Below are positions 1 to 9,942 of a DNA stretch of 64,000 nt, one piece after another. The position numbers were made by a program, and so were the translations under genes. This DNA comes from Caecibacter massiliensis (GTDB lineage Bacteria; Bacillota; Negativicutes; Veillonellales; Megasphaeraceae). Position 1 is the stretch's first letter; every line of letters begins with the position of its first letter. The notes under the pieces were generated by a model, which saw only the letters and a list, made by a program, of their open reading frames with translations, was not told where the DNA came from and searched no databases. The DNA is taken from the NCBI GenBank assembly GCA_900095875.1, contig LT608311.1, positions 682,001-746,000 on the forward strand. The letters run 5' to 3'.

Positions 1-500
1 GCAGCATTGATTCCCTGGCTGCCGGTAATAGAGATAGTCCTGCCATCCATATTCACCGTCCCGCCTGCACTCTGTCCCCATGGCTGCATGGCATTGACGG
101 TTGCCGCCGAAAGACTGTCCGTAACGGCATTTCCGGCTGTAATGAGACCGCCCGTGTTGAACCCGCCCGTAAAAGAAATGTTTTTCCCGAGGACCGTAGC
201 ATCCCCGCCATTGCCTCCCCCGTAGTCTTCAATGATCACCTGATTCGTGGCATCCGTTCCGACCGTCACCTTATCCTGATTCCAGCCCTGAAGATGCTTT
301 ACCGTAATGTGATTCCCTTCTGTGGCATCTCCGCTCCATTTATTCACATAATCATAAGTTCTGCCCGTATCCTGTGCGGAAGGATCTGCCGCCAGGGATA
401 CGCTCCCTGACAGGCTCAGACACACGAGCAGAGCTAATATGGCCTGTTTTTGACAGGTGCAGTTTCTTTTTCTGTCCTTGTAATAACGATTTGTTTTTAT
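1..500 (-). CDS. Exported autotransporter-like protein, N-terminal part, with ATA at the start position
   Basis: This is the first ~166 codons of a larger gene that runs off the left edge. The frame opens with a basic stretch (KTNRYYKDRKRN), a hydrophobic core (ILALLVCLSLSGSVSL) and a likely cleavage site around LAA-DPS, so the product is exported. The mature part is rich in Gly, Thr and Asn with short beta-like segments (TGGFNTGG, SITGSQGIN), as in beta-helical autotransporter passengers. The C-terminus is not visible, so an autotransporter barrel cannot be confirmed. A good Shine-Dalgarno (AGGAG) sits 7 nt before an ATA codon at 500-498. There is no in-frame ATG, GTG or TTG between that site and the signal peptide core. 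Either ATA is used as a rare start or the start codon has been lost. It shares strand with the giant adhesin upstream but has its own promoter. Confidence 0.7.
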   Translation of the reverse strand, partial: MKTNRYYKDRKRNCTCQKQAILALLVCLSLSGSVSLAADPSAQDTGRTYDYVNKWSGDATEGNHITVKHLQGWNQDKVTVGTDATNQVIIEDYGGGNGGDATVLGKNISFTGGFNTGGLITAGNAVTDSLSAATVNAMQPWGQSAGGTVNMDGRTISITGSQGINA

Positions 501-611
501 ATTATATCTCCTTTCAGCCCGTTCTTGCCGGGCAAGGACAGTCTTGTTATTATTAAATTTTTATGCACATATTATTGATTATTAATAATAAATATTTATT
601 GTCATATTACT

Positions 612-639
612 ATTATATCACGCCTGTCGGATCATGCAA
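612..639 (-). promoter_or_regulatory. Sigma-70-type promoter of the exported protein
   Basis: On the minus strand a -35 TTGCAT (639-634) is followed after 16 nt by a perfect -10 TATAAT (617-612). It leaves an AU-rich leader of roughly 105 nt before the ATA start. Apart from this promoter I see nothing in the 501-712 interval. Confidence 0.65.
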
Positions 640-712
640 TAAATCAGTCTGTTCCAGTAATATTATATACTTTACGCCTTATTATCGTTTTATGGCAAAA
701 TACTCTGAATGC

Positions 713-750
713 AAAACAGGTCTGCTGCACCCGTAGGTACAACAGACCTG
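713..750 (-). terminator. Rho-independent terminator of the giant adhesin gene
   Basis: An 11-bp hairpin with one mismatch (717-727 with 740-750, arms CAGGTCTGTTG / CAGCAGACCTG) lies just downstream of the adhesin stop codon. It is followed on the minus strand by a short T run (716-713). Confidence 0.75.
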
Positions 751-765
751 CTCAGACTGGCTATT

Positions 766-3700
766 CTATTGTTTTGCCGCTAATTGCTGAACCATGGCTT
801 TTAATTCAGCGATTTCTTTATCTTGTTTTTCTACCTGGGCACGAAGGGTATCATTTTCCTGTAGTTTTTCATTCTGCTGTTCGACGACGGCCTTCAATTT
901 CTGAATTTCTTTTGCCATCGCTACCCGCGATATCGTCATGGTCGTACCTTTACCGATTCTCCAGGCTACGCCGGCATTGAGCATGTTTTCCCCGCCGCCG
1001 AAACTGCCTCCGATGCTGACCATCGTATCTGCATTGGGACGGTAGAAGGCACCCAGTGCCGCTGCATTGGCATTTTTATAATGACCAAATCCGGCTGCAA
1101 AATCCCATTTTTCATCAGGATCGAATTCTAACGGATGCAGGGCCGCCAATGCCGATGCCCCGGCACCGACACGATTCATGCGGTTGCCCAGAGTATTGAT
1201 GGCATTGGTAACGCCATTGACCACGCCGCCCAGCTGGCTCACGTTCACCGCATCCGTAGGCTGGGTCCCGGGAGCCACATCGTGGATCTGCTGGCCGCCC
1301 ATGGAGACATTGCTGTTTGTGATTTCCACAGCATGGGTGCCTTCACCGCCGGCCGCGATCTTGATGCCGCTGCCGGTTACGGTGGTCCCGGCGGATCCGC
1401 TACTGTTATTGACAGTCAGGCCCTCGTTGTTCAGGGTGCTGTTTCCGGTGGTGACGCTGGTCAGCCCTGTAAGTTCACTGGACAGCTTGATGTCCAGGCC
1501 ATCGCCAGCGGCGTTCTTCACGACACCGATGTTGCCATCCGTGAGTTTCGTAGTATCCGCGCCACCGGACAGCTTCATGGATTCACCCAGGCCTCTGGAG
1601 ACGGTTTCTCCGTCGTCTCCGGCAAAGTTACGGCTGCCCAGCTTGCCGATTTCCGTCTTGGCAGCCTCACCGGCAAGGGTCTTCACATCGCCGATATTGG
1701 CCGCGTTGGTATTGTCGCTGTCGTCCCCGTTGACGATACCGCTCGCCACGTTGGTGATGTTCTTGTTGCCCGCATCGATGCCACTGCTATTGATGGTTAC
1801 GCCACCGGCCTTGAGAGAACCGTCAGTGCCAAGATCCACCTGGTTGTTCAGCTTGATGTCGATGGACTTGCCATCTTCCGAAACAGCCGTAGTGATATTG
1901 CTGTCCCCATGGATACCGATGGTACTGCCAAGGTCGGCTTTCGCCGCTTTCGTGCCGTCTCCATCAGCTGTAAGGCCAAAGCCGCCGCCCTGAGCCGACT
2001 GGGTGATACTGCCCTGCATCAGTTTCAGCTGTTCTTCCGTAGCCGCCCGGCCTTGGGTAGCAAAGTCCGGACCAATGGTGGTATTCTTCAAGCCCGTAAT
2101 GCTATCGATAGCCGTCAGATCCTTGGCCAGCTTGATGGCAAGGCCATCGGAAGAAGCGACGACGCCTACATTCTTCCCGTCAGACAGATCCGAGGTGCTG
2201 GACACACCGCCGGAGATCTTCACCGTGCTGTTCAGCGCCTGTCTGACAGTCCCTGCATCGCCGGCAAAAACAAGTCCATCATCCAGGGTGGCCACATCAT
2301 GGGCTTTGCCGCTCTGATCCGTATAGGTCAGACGGGTCTGGTCCTGCTGGGCCAGGTTCTTGGTCCCTGTATGGACGGACACGGACGCCTTGGTTCCCGC
2401 CGTGGTTCCCGTCAGGTCCAGATAGCCGGCGCCATTATCCTGATGGAGAGCAGCCGTCTGATTGCCATTGTCGCTCAGGACAATGCCAGTATCGCCGGTG
2501 ATGTTCACCTCTTTGGCAGAAGCGCCTTTGAACTGCATGCTGCCGTCCACACCGGCAACAGCCGTGCCATCTGTATCCTTCCCTGCATGGGTACCCACTT
2601 CCAGATGATCCTGGAGTTCTACGGAAATGTATTCATCTCCGTTATTGTCCTTCTTCACTTTGGTCAGGATATTGGCCTTGCTGCGGTCCCAGCCATCGCC
2701 GTCACCACCGCCGGATACCTTGGGTGCATCGCCGAAGATGCGGATGGATTGGCCGACGTTCTTGGTGATGGTGGCATCGGTGGCTTCTCCCTGACCGCCA
2801 GCCGTAATGCTGAAGGTCGCTGCATTGACCGTATCCTGGACGGATTGGCTCACTTGGTACAGCTGGTCTTCCGTAGCCGCCCGGCCGGATACATAATCGG
2901 TCCCGGTCCAGTTGGTATTGGTGAGGCCGGTGACGTAATTGCCGGTTTCAGTTTTCCGGCTGATTTTCGTGGTGGCCGTCTGGTATCCCACTTTCGTGCT
3001 GTCTGCCGTAAGGCTTCCCTGGCTTCCCAGGTTGATGTCCCTGGCCAGCGCTAAGGTCAGGCTGCCGCTGGTGCCATCGGCATTTTCTGCAGCCACCACG
3101 CCGATATTCCCGGTAACCAGCTTGTTGTTAGTGTCTTTGGCCAGTTTATCCTGGGCAGCACCGCCGGTGACAGCCAGCATACTCCCCAGGGTAACCGCCG
3201 CTGTACTGCCGCTGTCACCGCTGAACTTCAGGCCGTCACTCATAGTGGCTACCGTATGGAGGGCATCATCCGTTCCATCTTTGTAAACAAGCCGTTTATC
3301 GCCGTTGGAAGTGGTATTGGTCAGATAGGGTTTTCCATCCATATACTGGCTTTCCACGATCAGGTTGGAATAGGTGTTGTCGCTGTTGGGTCCGTACAGG
3401 AGCAGCTGGCCCTGGATATCATTGCCGCTTTCGCCATAGCCCACCTGCATGGACCGGGCTTCCAGATCCTTGTCCAGTTCCACATAGAGGGCATTGTTCT
3501 TGTTGATGACCTTCACATTGCGGCCGGAATAATTGGCATCCTCATCGGTGCCCGTACCCAGGATGGATACGGTGCCGCCCAAATCAGCATGGAGAGCTGT
3601 CGTATTGCCGGAACTGTCCGAAGGATTGCTGTTCCCCACAAAGTTCAGGCCTTTGGCATCGGAACTGTCCGTCGCCCCCTGGGCTGCTGCCTTTAAGTCT

Positions 3701-6700
3701 CCAATGGTGGCCGCATGGTTCAAGGTGTCTCCCGTGGCAGCAGACAATGCCGTAGCGCCCAGGCCGCTCGCTACATTCACGATCTGGCTGCCCCCGTTGT
3801 CCAGGCCGGTGGTGGTCAGAGACACCCTTCCACCCTCGGTGGAACCGGCCTTGGCAATGGTGATCCCCGTGCCGGTTACGGACGTGGTATTTCCTTCCGT
3901 ATCCGTATAGGTGGCAGATGTGAGCTTCAGGTTTTTGCTGAGAGCCAGCTTGATGGCTGTATCAGTCGTATCAGCCGTGGTGGTCAGGTTATCATCGTCG
4001 GCTGCCGTAATCTTGATGGTGCTTCCCAGGTTCTGTTTCACATCTTTGCTGCCGGTGCTGTCCGCCACATCCGCCGTAAGGCCAAAGCCCCCGGTGGTTT
4101 TGCTCTTCAGGCTGGTGCTGACGCTGGCCAGCTGGTCTTCCGTAGCAGCCCGTCCGGAGACAGGCGTCCCGCTCCAGGTGGTGTTGTCCAGCCCGGTGAG
4201 ATAGTCCCCGGTAGCAGAGCCGCTGGTCTGGTTCCCCAGGACCAGGTCATTCCCCAGGGAAATGGAAGTGAGGCCGGTGAGCTTCTTGGCCAGCTGTAAC
4301 TGGAGAGTGCTGCCGGAAGCGGTGACCCCGATGTTGCTGTCGGAAGAAAGGTCAGAAGAAGCTGTGGCCCCGCCTGTGACTGTCAGGGTCTTGTCCAAAG
4401 CCACAGATCCGGTACCGCTGTCACCCGCCAGCTGGAGCCCATCATTGAGGGTCGCCAGGGTATAGAGGGTCTGGGAAGCGTCGCTTTCTGTCTGGCCGGC
4501 GCTGGCGGCCCAGTACTGGATCCGGGGAGAACCGGCCACGGTGCTGTCTAGGAATTTGGGTCCCCCATAGTTCTGGACCATGGCGGCGAAATTCCCACTG
4601 GCGTCCCCCATGCGCAGGGAACCATCCGCCCCGTTCATTTTCAGATAAGCCCCGCCCTGGCCGGTGGCCATGACGCTGCCATCCACTCCGGCGGCATCAT
4701 CAGTGGTCTTGGAACCGGCGGTGAGACTGGTGGCAGTCAGGTTATCATCCAGGAGCACCCGGATATCTCCTTTATCACTGATGGTGGTGGTGATGTTGTT
4801 GGTATTGTAAGTATGGCCGTCCTGTTTGGTCCCACCGTAAATACCGATGGTATCCCCCAGCTGGGCCGTGTGGGTCAGGGATGTGGCACCGTCCGCCAGA
4901 GCGCTGGCAGTAAAGGTCAGGCCCTGTTCCAGGGCTGTTTTGCTGGCCAGGCCGGAAATGGTGATTTCCTTCCCTGTGGGATCGGTGGAGCTCGCTACCG
5001 TCAGGGTCACATCTCCGTTGTCGTCCACAGAATATTTCCCGTCGGAGCCAGTGGCGGAATTTTCCACCAGATGGTAATCCATGCTGGACAGGCCGGACAG
5101 ATCCACTGCTACTGTTGAATTGTCATTTTTGGTCAGGGTCAGTGTGGCACTGGTGGAGGTAGTCCCGTCATCGGCTTCCGTGACTTTCGTAGAAACACTG
5201 CCCCCGGTCACATAGTAGTCGTGGAGCCCGGAAACATTGACAGAATTGCCGTTTTTCTCATTCAGGGTCACTTTCAGCTGTCCCGGGTTGTTGGTATCAT
5301 CCGCGGCCGCCCCGTCTGTCACAAAGTTGTCGCTGGCCAGGGTACCGGTCTGTACTTCGGTAATGGCTTTCTGGAGCTGATCTTCCGTGGCCGCCCGGCC
5401 GCTGACGATGGAATTGGCGTCCCAGTTGGTATTCTGGAGCCCTGTAATGTAGAATCCCGTGCCGTTGTTGGCTCCGCCGCCGGCCTGGCTGCCCAGGTAA
5501 ATGCCTCCGGTGTAGGTACCGTCGGTGCCACTGGTGCCGCCTACCCGGACCGTGGTAAAGTCCACATTGGGAGTGGTAGCAATCCGGATATCCCCGTTTT
5601 GCGTAAGAGCGATGTTATCTCCTGCCACAAAGTTCAGGGTATTATCGGTGGGTGTAACAGTCTTCACATCCGTAGTACCGTTGATCTGGGCTTTCCAGCC
5701 GGCATTCACGGTGGAGGAAACGGCGGCCAGCTCATCTTCCGTGGCCGCCCGGCCGCTTACATAGGTGGGGTCCGTAGTGGTCCAGGAAGTATTGGTGAGA
5801 CCGGTCAGATAGGTACCTGAAGAAGCAGCGTTCCCCTTATTGTCCGTCAGAGACCAGGTGCTGTCAGAGCCATAATTTCCCAGATGGAGGCTGCCGATGG
5901 TCCCGTAGCCATTGATTCCATCCATGAACAGCAGGGTTCCCAGAGACAGGGTCCCGGCAGTGCCGTTCAGTACTGCACCATTGTCCCCCAGCGTCAGGGT
6001 ATCATTCAGGGCTACTTCATAATCCACGGTGCCATCCGTCTTGGTGGTCTTGGTGACCTTCGTATTGTTTTTGGTGCTGTCCTTGCTTACGGTGACCATC
6101 TGGCTGGCGATGGTCTTCACATCGCCGATGTTGGCCGCATTATCTGCCGTTCCATAGACGGCTTTCCCGGCCGTATCCACACCGCTGGCACCGCTGGCTA
6201 CACTGGTGATCTGCTTGCTGCCGCCACTGATGCCGCTTGTGGTGATACTGGGACCGCCGGTGAGGGAAAGTCCGCTGCCGTTCAATGTAGAAGATCCGGT
6301 GGTCAAAGTGCCGTTGGATCCATCCAGGGTCAGGGCCTTGCTCCCGGTTCCCACGGTCACTTTGTCCGCCGTCAGCTGGGTATCCATGGCAATGGTGATG
6401 TTCCCGCTGTCATCGATGGAAGTGGTCAGATTGTCCGTGGTATACGTGTGGCCGGATTGGGCATCATGGGCCTTGATGGACACCGTATCCCCCAACGCCT
6501 TGTTCACTGCTTTGTAGCCCGTGGTGCTGGAAGCATCAGTGGTGTTAGTGGTAAAGTTCAGCCCTTTGGCAATGGCTGCCGTATTGGTGGCAATATTTGT
6601 CTGGTTGGTGCTCACCGCATCGGACACACTCTGGAGCTGGTCTTCCGTGGCCGCCCGGCCACTGACGGCCTGGGTGGTGCCTACGGTCCAGGTCTTGTTG

Positions 6701-9498
6701 TCCAGGCCGGTTACGTAATTGCCTGTCTTCGTAGCATCACTGCCGTCACTTTGACTGCCCATGACCACCGTACCCGCTGTAATCGAGCTGAGTCCGGTCA
6801 GATTCTTTGCCAGCTGGATCTGAAGCTTTCCGTCACTGGCCGTGACGCCGATATTCTTTCCGGAAGCCAGGTTGGAAGCGTTGGTCTCTCCACCGGAAAC
6901 AGTCAGCGTATTGTCCAGCTTCACGGTGCCTGAATCTGTGTCGCCAGCCAGCTTCAGCCCATCATCCAGGGTCGCTACGGCATGTCTGGTGGTACCGTCC
7001 CCATCGATATACTGGAGCCGGTTGATATTGGTGCCACTTACATCATTGGTGCCATACCCTACTCCCAGGGAAGTCGCCACATACTTCGTACTATCAGAAT
7101 TGGGCCCTACGATTTTCACAGAACCGGCATAGCCCTGCACGGAATCGGTGGTGGCCTGACCGGCGGTGACACTGTCCACCCGGATGTTCTTGTCCAGGCC
7201 GATATTCAGTTTGGTAGTGACCGTCTTCCCGTCATCGGCCGTTTCGCTGACCCCGGTGACCAGGATATTTTCTCCGGAATATTCCGTAGATGCCTTGGTA
7301 CCACTGCCTTGGATCTGGAGGGTTCCGCCCTGGTTGGTGTGGACAGTGGTATCCGTATTGTTCCCCTGGAAATTCAAGCCTTCGCTTTCTACAGCTTTCA
7401 GCTGGGCCACGTTGACAGCGTCGGTATCATTGGTACCGGCGGCCAGATTGATAAGCTGACGGGAAACGGTGATGGCATTGCCGTTTTCATCCTTGGTATT
7501 GCCGCCCAGGGACATAGCCCCTGCCGTGGAGACCCAGGTAGTGGACGTATCACTGTCGCCCGCCAGATAGCCTTTGGCTCCTTTCGCCACATCAGCAATA
7601 GAATGGGCGCCTACAGCCACGCCGCCTTCCACATTGGCGACGGATGATACGCCCAGAGCCGTACCTTCATCCTGCACAGCCTTGGCATTATACCCATACG
7701 CAGAACTGCCTGTCTTGGTAGCCGAAGCCTGGAAACCTACAGCTACAGCAGCTCCATTGGTCGTAGAAGAAGTATCCGTATTGGCTGTCCCTGCATTGGC
7801 AAATACACCAAGGGCAACAGAAAAATTCCCTGCAGCTTTATTTTCTGTACCTACGGAAACAGACTCTGTTCCTGACGCCGTATTGTCATATCCTACCGCC
7901 AGAGCTCCCAGACCGCTGGCGGTGGAATTGATGCCCATGGAAGTGGCATAATCGCCGCTGGACTTGGTATTCACGCCGAAGGCCAGGGAATAGGTGCCGG
8001 TGGCGCCATCATTATAGTAGTTGGCCAGCGTATTTTCCGCAATGGTGGTGCCATTGGTTTTGGTACCGGTTTTGATGCTCAGGAAATGGCGGCCTGCCTG
8101 TTCCAGCTGGTCTTCCGTAGCCGCCCGTCCGGAGGCATATTTCCCCGGCGTCCAGGTGGTATTGGTGAGACCGGTGATGAAATTGCCGCTTTCCGTGGTA
8201 CGGGTGGAGGAAAGGCTTGTAATATTGCCATTGCTGTCATAGACAGGAACGTAATAGGTATAGGTATAGCTGGGCTGCTTGCCAATGGTGATGGCCCCGA
8301 TATTGGCCAGGCCTGCCGTGCCGTTCAGGGAAATATAATTGGCTGCATCGGTGCTGAGACCGGCGGAAATGGTGCCTGCCGTGCCGTCAAGGACGACGGC
8401 CTTGCTGCCTGTGGTATCGGTGCTGTCCTGCAGGGTAACTTTAGGCAACAGGCTGATGGTGGTAGTCTGCACCCCATCACTGTCTGTGGCTTCTACGGCA
8501 TGGACGTTCTTTTCGTCGCCTTTGACCTTGATCTGGTTCTTGGCCGTTGACACCGCTTCTGCTTTGGCAGCGGTCAGCTGTTCCATGACCACCACATCGT
8601 GGTCATCGATACCGTCAGCCACATTGACCAGGCGGTTATAATAGTTATCATCAAAAGTATTCGTACCAATGGTATGATCCCAGAAATCAGAAGCATAATA
8701 CGTATCTCCCTTTACATGGCCAAAAGAAATCGTACCCGTTGTATTGGCCACTGCCTGATACCCGATGGCTGTTCCATAGGCCACATTGACCGCGGACTGG
8801 TAGCCAGCCGCAAACCCCTGGGTGGCAGCAGCACTGGTGCTTCCGCCGGCAATACCCACGGAATACATCCCCTGCACAGCGGACTGCATCCCGCCCAGAG
8901 CCAGAGAGCTGTTGCCACCGGCTACATTGTAAGCACCTCCTACAATGGTAGACCAGTCACCGGTGGTTTTATTGGCCGTACCGCCACTGATGGTAGACTG
9001 GTTCCCGGCAGCCTCATTCTGATCGCCACCGGATACACTGGAAAATTCCCCGGTGGCCTTATTTTGCTTGCCACCGCTGATGCTGGATTTGGTCCCCGAA
9101 GCAATATTATCGCCACCGCCGCTGACACTGGAACTTTCTCCTGTGGCATGGTTCTTTGAGCCGCCGCTGACGCTGGAGTAGTTTCCATTTGCATGGTTGA
9201 GTTCCCCACCGCTGACCGTGGAATAATCCCCGGTAGCCTCCGCCTGGTCTTGTTTCCCTTCAGCATCAGTCACTGCGGTTTGACTGCCGCCAATCACTTT
9301 GTTGCCTGTTGCGGCAGATGCATTCATTCCCCCCAGAGGAAATAATAAAGCTGCCCCTAACCCTACAGCAGCCGTCGTCTTGCCCATAGCAGCGAAAAGA
9401 TGGGTACTCTTCACTTTACCAGCCTGCTTGGCAAATTCAGAAACGACCATATAACACTGCTTCGTCCGATTCCAGATTACTTTGTATACTCGATTCAT
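766..9498 (-). CDS. Giant YadA-type trimeric autotransporter adhesin (2910 aa)
   Basis: Predicted type Vc secreted surface fibre. The start is the second of two adjacent ATGs, after an AAGGGGG Shine-Dalgarno. It gives the typical extended signal peptide (MNRVYKVIWNRTKQCYMVVSE) followed by a hydrophobic core near residues 40-60. Residues ~90-209 form eight 15-residue SVSGG repeats. A second head of 14-residue repeats (VALG/SVGTEN type) follows further on and ends in a neck-like TDAVNVAQL. The long stalk carries seven TGLxNTxW...GRAATEDQL connector modules and five GD/TVxxSGG modules ending in KNIGV...LAKxLTGL. A final neck (TDAVNVSQL) leads into the YadA membrane anchor (NRVGAGASALAALHPL to NAGVAWRIGKG). 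Unusually, about 55 further residues of heptad-like coiled coil follow the anchor. Likely roles are adhesion or aggregation; the ligand is unknown. Confidence 0.93.
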   Translation of the reverse strand: MNRVYKVIWNRTKQCYMVVSEFAKQAGKVKSTHLFAAMGKTTAAVGLGAALLFPLGGMNASAATGNKVIGGSQTAVTDAEGKQDQAEATGDYSTVSGGELNHANGNYSSVSGGSKNHATGESSSVSGGGDNIASGTKSSISGGKQNKATGEFSSVSGGDQNEAAGNQSTISGGTANKTTGDWSTIVGGAYNVAGGNSSLALGGMQSAVQGMYSVGIAGGSTSAAATQGFAAGYQSAVNVAYGTAIGYQAVANTTGTISFGHVKGDTYYASDFWDHTIGTNTFDDNYYNRLVNVADGIDDHDVVVMEQLTAAKAEAVSTAKNQIKVKGDEKNVHAVEATDSDGVQTTTISLLPKVTLQDSTDTTGSKAVVLDGTAGTISAGLSTDAANYISLNGTAGLANIGAITIGKQPSYTYTYYVPVYDSNGNITSLSSTRTTESGNFITGLTNTTWTPGKYASGRAATEDQLEQAGRHFLSIKTGTKTNGTTIAENTLANYYNDGATGTYSLAFGVNTKSSGDYATSMGINSTASGLGALAVGYDNTASGTESVSVGTENKAAGNFSVALGVFANAGTANTDTSSTTNGAAVAVGFQASATKTGSSAYGYNAKAVQDEGTALGVSSVANVEGGVAVGAHSIADVAKGAKGYLAGDSDTSTTWVSTAGAMSLGGNTKDENGNAITVSRQLINLAAGTNDTDAVNVAQLKAVESEGLNFQGNNTDTTVHTNQGGTLQIQGSGTKASTEYSGENILVTGVSETADDGKTVTTKLNIGLDKNIRVDSVTAGQATTDSVQGYAGSVKIVGPNSDSTKYVATSLGVGYGTNDVSGTNINRLQYIDGDGTTRHAVATLDDGLKLAGDTDSGTVKLDNTLTVSGGETNASNLASGKNIGVTASDGKLQIQLAKNLTGLSSITAGTVVMGSQSDGSDATKTGNYVTGLDNKTWTVGTTQAVSGRAATEDQLQSVSDAVSTNQTNIATNTAAIAKGLNFTTNTTDASSTTGYKAVNKALGDTVSIKAHDAQSGHTYTTDNLTTSIDDSGNITIAMDTQLTADKVTVGTGSKALTLDGSNGTLTTGSSTLNGSGLSLTGGPSITTSGISGGSKQITSVASGASGVDTAGKAVYGTADNAANIGDVKTIASQMVTVSKDSTKNNTKVTKTTKTDGTVDYEVALNDTLTLGDNGAVLNGTAGTLSLGTLLFMDGINGYGTIGSLHLGNYGSDSTWSLTDNKGNAASSGTYLTGLTNTSWTTTDPTYVSGRAATEDELAAVSSTVNAGWKAQINGTTDVKTVTPTDNTLNFVAGDNIALTQNGDIRIATTPNVDFTTVRVGGTSGTDGTYTGGIYLGSQAGGGANNGTGFYITGLQNTNWDANSIVSGRAATEDQLQKAITEVQTGTLASDNFVTDGAAADDTNNPGQLKVTLNEKNGNSVNVSGLHDYYVTGGSVSTKVTEADDGTTSTSATLTLTKNDNSTVAVDLSGLSSMDYHLVENSATGSDGKYSVDDNGDVTLTVASSTDPTGKEITISGLASKTALEQGLTFTASALADGATSLTHTAQLGDTIGIYGGTKQDGHTYNTNNITTTISDKGDIRVLLDDNLTATSLTAGSKTTDDAAGVDGSVMATGQGGAYLKMNGADGSLRMGDASGNFAAMVQNYGGPKFLDSTVAGSPRIQYWAASAGQTESDASQTLYTLATLNDGLQLAGDSGTGSVALDKTLTVTGGATASSDLSSDSNIGVTASGSTLQLQLAKKLTGLTSISLGNDLVLGNQTSGSATGDYLTGLDNTTWSGTPVSGRAATEDQLASVSTSLKSKTTGGFGLTADVADSTGSKDVKQNLGSTIKITAADDDNLTTTADTTDTAIKLALSKNLKLTSATYTDTEGNTTSVTGTGITIAKAGSTEGGRVSLTTTGLDNGGSQIVNVASGLGATALSAATGDTLNHAATIGDLKAAAQGATDSSDAKGLNFVGNSNPSDSSGNTTALHADLGGTVSILGTGTDEDANYSGRNVKVINKNNALYVELDKDLEARSMQVGYGESGNDIQGQLLLYGPNSDNTYSNLIVESQYMDGKPYLTNTTSNGDKRLVYKDGTDDALHTVATMSDGLKFSGDSGSTAAVTLGSMLAVTGGAAQDKLAKDTNNKLVTGNIGVVAAENADGTSGSLTLALARDINLGSQGSLTADSTKVGYQTATTKISRKTETGNYVTGLTNTNWTGTDYVSGRAATEDQLYQVSQSVQDTVNAATFSITAGGQGEATDATITKNVGQSIRIFGDAPKVSGGGDGDGWDRSKANILTKVKKDNNGDEYISVELQDHLEVGTHAGKDTDGTAVAGVDGSMQFKGASAKEVNITGDTGIVLSDNGNQTAALHQDNGAGYLDLTGTTAGTKASVSVHTGTKNLAQQDQTRLTYTDQSGKAHDVATLDDGLVFAGDAGTVRQALNSTVKISGGVSSTSDLSDGKNVGVVASSDGLAIKLAKDLTAIDSITGLKNTTIGPDFATQGRAATEEQLKLMQGSITQSAQGGGFGLTADGDGTKAAKADLGSTIGIHGDSNITTAVSEDGKSIDIKLNNQVDLGTDGSLKAGGVTINSSGIDAGNKNITNVASGIVNGDDSDNTNAANIGDVKTLAGEAAKTEIGKLGSRNFAGDDGETVSRGLGESMKLSGGADTTKLTDGNIGVVKNAAGDGLDIKLSSELTGLTSVTTGNSTLNNEGLTVNNSSGSAGTTVTGSGIKIAAGGEGTHAVEITNSNVSMGGQQIHDVAPGTQPTDAVNVSQLGGVVNGVTNAINTLGNRMNRVGAGASALAALHPLEFDPDEKWDFAAGFGHYKNANAAALGAFYRPNADTMVSIGGSFGGGENMLNAGVAWRIGKGTTMTISRVAMAKEIQKLKAVVEQQNEKLQENDTLRAQVEKQDKEIAELKAMVQQLAAKQ
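8870..9233 (-). repeat. 45-bp tandem repeats encoding the first adhesin head
   Basis: Eight in-frame 45-bp units encode 15-residue repeats of the form G-x-x-S-S-V-S-G-G-x-x-N-x-A-x. Units are diverged at codon level but in strict register. Classical YadA head repeats are 14 residues long, which is the period seen in the second head of the same protein. Confidence 0.8.
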
Positions 9499-9591
9499 CA
9501 TAATCCCCCTTGTTATACAGCAAGCAGTTTTATTTATTCGTAAATCAAACATATATATACAACATATGCAGGTAGCATACGCATTAATGTT

Positions 9592-9619
9592 ATTGTACAC
9601 GTTATCAATAAAAAATCAA
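9592..9619 (-). promoter_or_regulatory. Promoter of the giant adhesin gene
   Basis: Minus-strand -35 TTGATT (9619-9614), 16-nt spacer and -10 TACAAT (9597-9592). The resulting AU-rich leader is about 90 nt. The rest of the 9502-9942 interval is AT-rich and holds only this promoter and the divergent one for the DeoR gene. Confidence 0.55.
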
Positions 9620-9839
9620 TATTATTTTTTTCATTAAAACCAAGAATCTACCATATATACTTATAATTTCATCATACTATAGATATATTGACCATTTTAT
9701 TCCACAAATGACATGTAAAAAAATCTATCCGCTTCATGTTCTCTTTTTATTTCAAATCGAAATTATTTCTATTTCTGTTTTATATTTATTCATATTTATA
9801 GCATAATAAATAGTTCAATACGTGTTAATAGATTCATTA

Positions 9840-9868
9840 TTGACGATATATCCGGTCTTTGTTATAAT
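9840..9868 (+). promoter_or_regulatory. Promoter of the threonate-type operon
   Basis: A -35 TTGACG (9840-9845), a 17-nt spacer and a perfect -10 TATAAT (9863-9868) precede the DeoR gene. The operator was not identified. Confidence 0.75.
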
Positions 9869-9942
9869 ATACAAACATAAAAGAACATTAATTACCATAT
9901 TTATTGTTTGTTTTTGTTAATACAACAAGGAGGTGTGTAAAA

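Noticed and set aside
1135-3054. 639-codon open frame on the plus strand opposite the giant adhesin
   Set aside because: It is antisense to a GC-rich, repetitive coding sequence, has no Shine-Dalgarno, and its protein follows the repeats of the real gene. The same holds for the other long plus-strand frames between 1 and 9.2 kb.
8870-9233. Regular repeats that could suggest a CRISPR array
   Set aside because: The period is 45 bp without unique spacers, units are in one reading frame, and they encode adhesin head repeats. No CRISPR array or cas gene was seen in the window.
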